Source: Heracleum sosnowskyi (lineage: Eukaryota; Streptophyta; Magnoliopsida; Apiales; Apiaceae). From it: 64,000 bases of DNA. Each line of letters opens with the position of its first letter. Position 1 is the stretch's first letter. The stretch covers positions 47,223,190 to 47,287,189 of the forward strand of contig CM061244.1 of NCBI GenBank assembly GCA_030848705.1, in the 5' to 3' direction. A program made the position numbers and the translations under genes. Shown piece after piece: positions 56,304 through 64,000 of the stretch. Under the pieces are notes generated by a model. The model did no database searches. It was given only the letters and a program-made list of their open reading frames with translations, and was not told the DNA's origin.

Positions 56304-56461
56304 ATAAATAGGTGTGTGTATTTTCAAAATGAATAGGTGTGTGTAGTTTCAAAATGTATTCATAGGTGTGTATTTTCAAAATAAATAGGTGTGTGTATTT
56401 TCAAAATAAGTAGGTGGGTGTATTTTCAAAGAGTGTCCATAAGTATGTATTTTCAAAATAT
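56304..56461 (+). repeat. Minisatellite, 24-28 bp unit
   Basis: Six or so copies of AATAGGTGTGTGTATTTTCA followed by AAAT, with small length changes. Confidence 0.85.
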
Positions 56462-57197
56462 ATGGTGTATGTGAGGGGGTGAGTGATTAAAAGAGTGATT
56501 TTCAAGGTGTGCGTGAGGATAAAAATGTAGACTTAGGTAATGTGTGTTTTCGCAAAGGTTGTGTAACTTGAGATTAGTGTATGTGTGTGTGTGCGTATTC
56601 TTTTAAAATGTGTTCACCATTGGGTTCTTGTGTGAGTGTACTTGTTCGTGTGTGTGATTAGGTGTTAGTGTAGTGGGAGAGTGAGAAAAAGGAGAAAGGC
56701 CGAGAGGCCATGAAGAGAGGAAGAAAGAAAAGAGGAAGTGTTGAGGGTAGTGTGGTAATGTCATAATTTTATTTATCTTAAGTGGTATACATGGTCCCTT
56801 CTATGCTAATTGTTTAGTTGAACTTTAATTGAGATAGGTTGTCGTCAATGGAATAAGTATGTGGTATAATTCTTGAGGTACGTATACATGGCTTATATGA
56901 TTAAGTGTTAAGGATGTCATGTGATGTTAAGTGACTACATGATTAATGTTAATTGAGTCGTTAAAGTATTATGTGCTTCCTAAGTGATTACTTGGTTAAA
57001 TATATATATAAGAATATATGATTGTATAACGATGGGGTAGAAATACTTAGAGATACGTAAACAAAGATGAGGTACTAAGAATTAGAGGCTAAGACAGTAT
57101 TATATTCTTGTATAGGTTCCAGTAGAAGGCTAGGCAAAGAGCCAGTGGAAGTGAAGTTGGAACCCTGAGATTCAGATACTGAGATATTGTCTACTTA

Positions 57198-57205
57198 AGG
57201 CAAGT
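57198..57205 (+). promoter_or_regulatory. G4 LTR: GC-AG-type splice-donor-like site
   Basis: AGGCAAGT, preceded by TTA. The acceptor-like CAG is 776 bases downstream. Confidence 0.45.
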
Positions 57206-57785
57206 ATACGTTAAACTCTTACTTGTCCTTTAAATTATTATTATGCAATCAATTTCCATACTACGTTATTGTATCCCTTTTCACCTTACCCTTTTTATAA
57301 AACCTACAATTGTTCCTTTAACCTTGTTTTGTCCATATGAGCCTTTTTCCTTGACTTATACCTCGTTGGCCTCTGTTAACTTTTGAATACCCGGAGCATA
57401 CTTATTCCTTTGTCCACTTATTTACCATGCCTTTCAATTGTTCATTCTTTAAGCCCCTGCAATAAAATCTTGAAATAGTTTATGCCCTGAAATGAATATC
57501 GGAAATGTTAAAAGCCTCTTGTTCATTTAATCCTTTTGTTTGAATTACTCATGAATGGAACAAACTTTGGCCGTGGCGGCGGTCCTGGTTACTTATGTAT
57601 GTATTTTTAGGCCAATGTGTGCCTATGGATCCTGAATGTTAGGACCTTGTGAAAACATGGTCTGGAGCTTTATGTGGCTGAGCACCCATATAGCTCGTAC
57701 CGTCTTACTGGAAGTTCCAATTCCATTCCTTAAATCTTTCCCTTTGAATAGAGATGTATATCTTGAAACTATTGATTTCCAGTTG

Positions 57786-57895
57786 GTTACCAGTTAATTA
57801 CCATTTGATTACCAGTTAATTACCATTTGATTACCAGTTAATTACCATTTGATTACCAGTTGATTTCCATTTAATTACCATTTGATCACTAATGG
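57786..57895 (+). repeat. Minisatellite, 22 bp unit
   Basis: Four to five copies of TTACCAGTTAATTACCATTT plus GA, the last ones drifting (TTGATTTCC). Confidence 0.9.
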
Positions 57896-57927
57896 ATTTC
57901 TAGTTACATATGTTGTTGATTATACTT

Positions 57928-57975
57928 GCTGAGCATTCTTTGGCTCATTTTCTTGTTTTTACCTTAACCTTTCAG
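57928..57975 (+). promoter_or_regulatory. G4 LTR: hairpin and acceptor-like CAG
   Basis: GCTGAGCATTCTTTGGCTCA forms a short stem (TGAGC/GCTCA). It is followed by a T-rich stretch and CCTTTCAG, a good 3' splice site. Confidence 0.45.
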
Positions 57976-57987
57976 TGAAGTCAGAAG

Positions 57988-58095
57988 ATGGTCCGTACAT
58001 TCCGCACTGCTAGGAAGTCTTTTGCTAGAGAGTTTGCTGCTAGGAGCGGCCCGTGGTTTCGGTTCCCGACCCATGCACAGGTTTTAGATGCTTAA
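57988..58095 (+). CDS. G4 LTR: 35-codon basic ORF, possible first exon of leader protein
   Basis: ATG 13 bases after the acceptor-like CAG, begins MVRTFRTARKSFAREF. A donor at CACAG|GTTTTA (58080/58081) and the acceptor TTGCAG ending at 58578 would join it in phase 0 to the ATG-less leader ORF. That would remove the LTR end and primer site as a 498-base intron. The donor is weak. Confidence 0.35.
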   Translation: MVRTFRTARKSFAREFAARSGPWFRFPTHAQVLDA

Positions 58096-58345
58096 GTACT
58101 TTTGGTTTCCTAATAGACTTAAGACATTTGGTTTAAGTTGTAATATTTAAATCGTTTAGACTTGTAAAACTTAATTAGTAACTCATTTAAATGTTGGAAC
58201 TTAGATATGTTGTTTCATACTTCGACCTGGTAGCGATCTTGGCTTGGGGTATGGTTTCCATTTATTAGATGCATGCCTAGGTTGTATGTTATATTATGTT
58301 ATAATATGTAATGTTCGTGGCACTGGTTTAGGGGTGTCACAGGTT

Positions 58346-58357
58346 TTCTATCAGAGA
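58346..58357 (+). other. G4 primer-binding site, degenerate
   Basis: TTCTATCAGAGA, the tRNA-Met site with two mismatches near its start (TGG to TTC). Confidence 0.65.
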
Positions 58358-58572
58358 TACAGGTTGAAGTCTCTGAAACAACGTAGGAAAATTGAACATA
58401 GGATAGGAATTATAGATCACTAAATATAGGAATTAGCTATAAGTCATACTAAGTTAGATAGATTATCAAGGATAGGATTTATCACTTAAGGATAGGTTAG
58501 ATAAAGGTTATCACCTAGGTAGGATTTTATTATTAGCGCAGTAACTATTATTATATATGTGTTACGTTATTA

Positions 58573-59124
58573 TTGCAGTACCCGGATGCTAGTGTAGATG
58601 AGTCAGAGAGACGCCGTAGGAGAGGAGGATCCCCAGATACCCCACTTGAGGTTGATTCTGATGCTGAGACCGATCCATTTGATGATTCATCCTTTGATGA
58701 CTCTGATGAGTCTGAGACTGAGCTAGTGTTCCAGCCACCTCCCCGAGTTGCTAGATCACCGTCACCACCTGTTGTTTCCCCATCAGTTTTGCATGGAGTT
58801 CCTGTTCATCCATCCAGCCACACTAGTGTTCCGCATAGCGTCTATGTGTTGCTAGCTCGTCAGAGTGATACTCTCTTTGGACGGGATTCGGAGGTCCGTG
58901 CTTTGGTCGACTCCTTAGTGGGTGGAGCCCCTGCACCATCTCCTTCTTCAGGGTTAGGTGTTAGACTCCAGTCATTAGTGGATGTGACTAACCGTGGACT
59001 TCGTGGACTTGAGACTTGCGCCGACAGGGATAGAGGTTTTGATGAGATTGTCAGGATGGTTCGTTTCTTGTTGACTAGGATAGCTAGGACTTTGGCAGGA
59101 GAGGGTTCGACCGCCGATGACTAG
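58573..59124 (+). CDS. G4 leader ORF upstream of gag, ATG-less, unknown
   Basis: 183 codons from TTG CAG; the frame is open back to a TAG at 58534 but has no ATG until about residue 161. N-terminal half: Arg block (SERRRRRGG), acidic Ser/Asp stretch (FDDSSFDDSDESETE), Pro/Ser linker. C-terminal half: helical (VRALVDSLVGG, GFDEIVRMVRFLLTRIARTL). Same length and position as the G3 leader ORF. Despite decay elsewhere in G4 the frame is intact, which hints at coding function before insertion. Confidence 0.5.
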   Translation: MQYPDASVDESERRRRRGGSPDTPLEVDSDAETDPFDDSSFDDSDESETELVFQPPPRVARSPSPPVVSPSVLHGVPVHPSSHTSVPHSVYVLLARQSDTLFGRDSEVRALVDSLVGGAPAPSPSSGLGVRLQSLVDVTNRGLRGLETCADRDRGFDEIVRMVRFLLTRIARTLAGEGSTADD

Positions 59125-59449
59125 ATATGGTTTCTGATGCTGCTGTGAGGTTACCATAGTTGTTTAGTGGCAGACCTATTTACTTTATGTTATGATTAGC
59201 TGTTGGGTGGCATGGCCATCGTATTAGACATTATTTATGGGTTGTACTATTATCGTTGACTCTTTTATTCGTACTGTTGGTGACTGTTTATCAGTCAATG
59301 GTTTATTTATGTGATTTCCTTTTTATCGTACCCATACATACCTCTATATATCGACATCCTGTTTACATTCCCGTACCATATTGCTTATATACTGCCAAAT
59401 TTCGATATTATAGAACTGTATAATCAACTATTTTCCTCTTATCAGTAAG
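59125..59449 (+). other. G4 leader between leader ORF and gag
   Basis: 325 bases, T-rich, no ORF of note. The corresponding G3 segment is 440 bases and similar in composition. Confidence 0.5.
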
Positions 59450-62122
59450 ATGCCTCCAAGAAGAAATACCCGTACCAGAAACCAGAACCCGCCAGAGGGG
59501 CAAGACAACCCCAACATGGCTGAAATGATGGAACTTCTCCGACAACAAACAGCTGCCCTTACCCAACAACAACAACTACTTCAACAACAGTTTCAGCAAC
59601 AACCACAACAAAATCAACCACCACCTGCACAGACTGTAACCTTCAAGACTTTCCAAGGTGTTAAACCCCCAGAATTTGAAGGTACCACTAACCCAATTGC
59701 AGCCAAAACTTGGTTAAAAGAAATAGAAAAATCTTTTGCCTTAGTGAATGTTGGAGCTGACCAGAAGACGATATTCGCTAGTTACTTGTTGAAGGGAGAA
59801 GCTACTTATTGGTGGGAATCTGTTAGCGCTTTAGAAGGAATTACTGTGATATCATGGGATAGGTTCACCGAGTTGTTCTTAGACAAGTACTTTCCAAGGT
59901 ACATTCAAAATCAGATGGAGTTGAAATTTTTCGAACTTAGGCAAGAAAACTTGAGCGTCGTAGAATACGAGAAGAAATTTACGGAGTTAGCAAGATTTGT
60001 ACCCGAGTATGTGAATACTGAGGAAAAGAAAGCTAAGAGATTTCAGCAAGGACTTAAACCGTGGATCCGCAGTAGAGTGGCAGTTTTTGAATTAAACACA
60101 TATGCGGGAGTGGTTCAGAAGGCACGTATTGTGGAGAGCGAGAGTGAGTACTCCCAGAAGGAAAAAGAAAGCAAGAAAAGGAAGACAGGTCTGTTAGATC
60201 AAGGACAAGGAAGTTTCCAAAACAAGGACAGAAAGTTTGGATTTCAGCAGAACAGAGGAGCACCCTTTCGAAGGCAAGAAGGGGGAAATTTGAACCCAGG
60301 GAATCGCCCACAGAACCACCCACAAAACCGACCACAGAATACCGAGCAACCAAGATTACCAAGACCTCCAATAATGGAATGCAAGACTTGTGGGAGGAAG
60401 CACGCCGGAGTTTGTAACAAACCTAGCATGGTGTGCTATAGATGCAACCAGAAGGGCCACTTTGCTAACGAATGCCGCAACCCGAGACCGAACGTCACGT
60501 GTAACAAGTGTGGAAAGGTCGGACACATTGCTAGGGAATGTAAGACTCCAGTTCAAAGTGGGAATTTGTTAAGGCTAACAGCGCCTCCTCCGCCTAATCA
60601 GGCTCAAGCAAGGACTTTCAATTTGAATATCAGAGATGCAGTTCAGAACCCAGATGTAGTTGCAGGTACGCTTTTCGTCAACGCCATAAGTGCCAACGTG
60701 TTAATTGATTCTGGTGCTACTAGGTCTTTCATTTCTAAGGAATTCGCTGCTAAATTGAATTGTGAAACTCAAGTATTAAACAAGTCCTTAGATATTGTGA
60801 TAGCTAATCAAGATCGCATACCCGTAAATCAAATTTGCCCCAGTTGTGAGATAGATATCTCTGGAACTCTCTTTCTTGTGGATTTGATACCCTTCAAGTT
60901 AGGAGAATTTGATGTAATCCTAGGAATGGATTGGTTGGCCAAAAATGAAGCACAGATCGATTGTAGGAATAAGAAAATGACTCTGCGAACTCCGACTGGC
61001 GACACCGTAGTATTTAAGGGTCAGAAACAGACCAAGACCTTTCTCACCATCATTCAGACGAAGAGATTGCTACGACAAGGTTGTGAAGCCTATCTTGCAC
61101 ACGTGGTAGATACAAGGAAAGAAACACTAGGTATGGGAGAGATCCCAGTGGTCAATGAGTTTCCCGACGTATTCCCAGAAGAACTTCCAGGATTACCCCC
61201 TGACAGGCAATTGGAATTCGCCATCGAATTAATACCCGGCGCGAAACCAGTTTCGAAAGCTCCTTATAGAATGGCACCCATAGAAATGAAGGAATTGGCA
61301 ACCCAACTGCAAGAACTTTTGGATAAAGGCATCGTAAGGCCAAGTGTTTCCCCGTGGGGCGCACCTGTGTTATTTGTAAAGAAGAAGGATGGAAGTATGA
61401 GGTTATGCATCGACTATCGAGAATTGAACAAGTTGACAATCAAGAATAAGTACCCTCTTCCCAGGATAGACGACTTGTTTGACCAACTGAAAGGAGCATC
61501 ATATTTTTCCAAGATCGACTTAAGATCCGGATATCATCAGCTGAAGATCAAACCCGAAGACATATCAAAAACAGCCTCCAGAACAAGGTATGGACACTAT
61601 GAATTCTTAGTGATGTCTTTTGGATTAACTAATGCACCTGCTGCTTTTATGGACTTAATGAACCGAGTCTTCAAGAAGTATTTGGACAAGTTCGTGATCG
61701 TATTCATTGATGACATACTGATATATTCTAAAACGGAAGTAGAACATGTTGAACATTTGAGGATAGCTCTGGATATCTTGAGAAAGGAGAAGCTGTACGC
61801 AAAGTTCTCTAAGTGTGAGTTTTGGATGAAAGAAGTGCAGTTTCTCGGGCACATAGTCAGTAGTGAAGGAGTAAGAGTGGATCCAGCCAAGATAGAAGCA
61901 GTGGTAAATTGGGAAAGACCAAGAACCCCAACAGAAGTAAGAAGTTTCATGGGATTAGCCGGATACTACCGACGATTTGTTAAGGACTTCTCCAAGATAG
62001 CCACACCTTTGACTCAGCTTACCAGAAAGAATCAGAAGTTTGAATGGAGTGATAAGTGTGAAAAGAGTTTTTCAAGAACTAAAGAAAAGATTGGTGACTG
62101 CACCTGTTTTAGCACTACCTGA
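59450..62122 (+). pseudogene. G4: Ty3-type gag, protease and reverse transcriptase, ended by frameshift
   Basis: 890 codons from MPPRRNTRTRNQ. Gln-rich stretch (residues about 40-65), gag core (YLLKGEATYWWESV, FTELFLDKYFPRY), two CCHC knuckles near 328 and 351 (CYRCNQKGHFANEC, CNKCGKVGHIAREC). Protease has LIDSGATRSFIS (about 417) and LGMDWL, and its catalytic Asp is intact. RT has SPWGAPVLFVKKKDGS, LPRIDDLFDQL, SFGLTNAPAAF and FIDDIL (catalytic Asp pair near 752). An extra T in a T run near 62070 shifts the frame at the RT/RNase H border, so the last ~15 residues are spurious. Chromovirus, Tekay/Del-like. Confidence 0.92.
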
Positions 62123-62864
62123 CGACCAAGGAAACTTTGTGATTTACAGTGATGCTTCGCATAAAGGATTGGGATGCGTATTGATGCAACGTGACAAGGT
62201 GATATCGTATGCTTCTAGACAATTAAAACCCCATGAGCAAAAGTATCCCACACATGACTTGGAACTAGCTGCTATAGTGTTTGCGCTAAAGATTTGGAGA
62301 CACTACCTCTATGGAGAAAAATGCGAGATTTTCACCGACCATAAGAGCCTAAAGTACATCTTTACCCAAAAGGAATTGAACATGAGACAAAGAAGATGGT
62401 TAGAATTGATCAAGGACTACGATTGCACCATCAATTATCACCCGGGCAAAGCGAACGTGGTAGCGGATGCGTTAAGCCGAAAAGAAAGGTTGAACATGTT
62501 GACCATGACCAAGGAGTTGTCTAAAGAATTTGAGAAGTTGAACTTAGAAGTTTATGCCCCAGGATCTACCAGTGAGATGCTTTACACCATGACATTCCAA
62601 CCAGAACTATTGGAGAAGATTAGAATATGCCAAGAAGAAGTGATGAACCATGAGGTCAATGATTTGACCGGAGAAGAATTGTGCACGCAAAAAGATGATA
62701 AGGGAATTTTGAGATTTTCTTCAAGAATTTGGATACCCAATGTGACAGAACTGAAAAGCGAGATTTTGCACGAGGCTCACAACTCGAAGTATTCAATTCA
62801 TCCCGGAAGCACTAAGATGTACCATGACTTAAAGGAAAACTTTTGGTGGCCTGACATGAAATGA
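62078..62864 (+). pseudogene. G4: RNase H and integrase zinc-binding region
   Basis: Continues pol in a second frame. RNase H: FVIYSDASHKGLGCV, THDLELAAIVFALK, FTDHKSLKYIF and NVVADALSRK supply the acidic residues. The His part of the integrase HHCC finger follows (HEAHNSKYSIHPG...YHDLKENFWWP). A TGA at 62862-62864 interrupts it. Confidence 0.9.
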
Positions 62865-64000
62865 GAAATTGCAGAATGGATTAGTAAATGTTACGCTTGT
62901 CAAAGAGTCAAAGCAGAACATCAGAGACCGAGCGGATTGCTACAACCACTAGAGATTCCCGAATGGAAGTGGGAACACATTGCGATGGACTTCATCGTAG
63001 GATTACCGAGAACTAAATCGAATCACGCCGCTATTTGGGTTATCGTGGATAGGCTGACGAAATCAGCTCACTTCCTTCCGATCAACGAAAGATTCTCAAT
63101 GGATAAGCTCGTTCAATTGTACCTGAAAGAGATAGTGGTACGCCATGGAGTTCCCGTGTCTATTGTATCAGACAGAGATCCCCGATTCAACTCAATGTTT
63201 TGAAGACAATTTCAAGAATGCTTAGGGACTCAACTAAAGATGAGCACAGCTTACCACCCACAGACTGACGGTCAAAGCGAAAGAACCATTCAAACAATTG
63301 AGGACATGCTAAGGGTCTGTGACCTGGATTTTGAAGGTAGTTGGGACGAACATTTGCCTCTAGTAGAGTTCTCGTACAACAACAGTTACCACGCCAGTAT
63401 CAGAATGCCTCCCTACGAAGCTTTGTATGGAAGAAAATGTCGATCGCCAATATGTTGGGACGAAGTTGGAGAACGCAAGATATTTGGACCAGAATTGATT
63501 CAGCAAACGAAAGAAACTGTGGAACTCATCCAGAAGAGATTGATAACTGCTCAAGATAGACAAAGGAAGTACGCAGATCCAACCAGAAAGAATGTAGATT
63601 TTGAAGTAGGTGAACCCGTGTTACTAAAGGTGTCACCATGGAAAGGTTTGACTAGATTCGGAAAGAGAGGAAAGCTTAGTCCGAGATTTGTCGGCCCTTT
63701 TGAAATTCTAAGACGTATAGGGAAAGTTGCGTATGAACTAGATTTACCACCCCATATGCAGCACATCCACAATGTATTCCATGTTTCGATGCTCAAGAAG
63801 TATCATCCTGATTCCAAGCATGTAGTTGAGTATGAACCGGTAGAAATTCAGACAGATTTGTCCTATGTAGAGCAACCAATCGAGATATTAGATCGTAGAG
63901 AGAAAGTACTTAGAAATAAAACAGTTGTATTACTGAAAGTATTATGGAGGAACCCCAAGGTTGAAGAATCAACTTGGGAGTTAGAAAGCGAAATGTTAGA
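62865..64000 (+). pseudogene. G4: integrase core and chromodomain-like tail, runs off window
   Basis: Same frame as 62078-62864. Cys pair of the zinc finger (CYACQRVK), then DDE: MDFIVGLP, SDRDPRF, GQSERTIQ. A second TGA at 63201-63203 stands where G1 has Trp (FNSRFW), consistent with a G-to-A change. From there the frame is open to base 64000 through GPFEILRRIGKVAYEL to VLWRNPKVEESTWELES, the chromodomain-like end that is cut off by a stop in G1. About 150 bases before the expected end of pol are shared with G1 at 865-1030. Confidence 0.9.

Larger units (their letters stand above)
54766..58341 (+). mobile_element. G4: 5' LTR, 3.58 kb
   Basis: Opens TGTAACAATTC where the S3 frame is cut and ends GGGGTGTCACA before the primer site. 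GCATT (54761-54765) should be the left target duplication; the right one is outside the window. TATAAAAA at 55420-55427 followed by a CT-rich leader puts the likely start near 55450, leaving about 2.9 kb of transcribed LTR. It contains three minisatellites, the AGGCAAGT site, the hairpin-acceptor module and a 35-codon ORF. Confidence 0.9.

Overview
The window is repeat DNA from a plant nuclear genome, and I see no host gene in it. Everything recognisable is an LTR retrotransposon or a fragment of one. The set combines Ty3 chromoviruses of Tekay/Del type with Ty1/copia elements of SIRE/Maximus type that have an extra reading frame after pol. That points to a eudicot; an asterid is my guess and is weakly supported. 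The sequence is AT-rich.

Layout, using local names (G = Ty3 type, S = SIRE type). G1, plus strand, 1-5048: end of pol and a ~4 kb 3' LTR, inserted in S1. S1, plus strand, 5049-7724: end of the post-pol ORF, polypurine tract and 3' LTR. Then 0.5 kb of GT-rich filler. S2, minus strand, 8252-21318: a decayed but long SIRE-type element whose two LTRs do not match. 21319-22803: unassigned. G2, minus strand: LTR 22804-34264, split by G3, with a ruined pol running to about 36.2 kb. G3, plus strand, 24170-33406: LTRs over 3.2 kb and a target duplication, but reverse transcriptase, RNase H and integrase are deleted. S3, minus strand: an older SIRE element seen at 37822-39442 and 53892-54765. S4, minus strand, 39443-53891: a complete 14.4 kb SIRE element inserted into S3, a member of its own family, with a TTTTC target duplication. 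G4, plus strand, 54766 to the window end: a 3.6 kb 5' LTR, a leader ORF, gag-PR-RT-RNaseH-INT and a chromodomain-like tail.

Each element encodes, or once encoded, its own copying cycle. Gag makes the particle, protease matures it, a tRNA-Met-like primer site and the polypurine tract prime reverse transcription, and integrase inserts the DNA. No element is fully intact. S4 is very young by its LTRs (three substitutions in about 1055 bases) yet carries lesions in gag, protease and the post-pol ORF. G3 is fairly young but lacks most of pol. Both may have moved with proteins supplied by relatives.

Three patterns stand out. (1) Ty3 LTRs share a GC-AG-intron-like donor AGGCAAGT, a small hairpin and a pyrimidine-rich CAG acceptor. 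These are followed by a short LTR-encoded ORF that could be spliced, in phase, to an ATG-less leader ORF beyond the primer site. (2) Each SIRE family is peppered with its own short motif, in S2 and S4 running through LTRs, spacer and coding regions alike. (3) Two diverged SIRE elements have a stop at the gag/pol border followed 18-20 nt later by TTGCAGGG.
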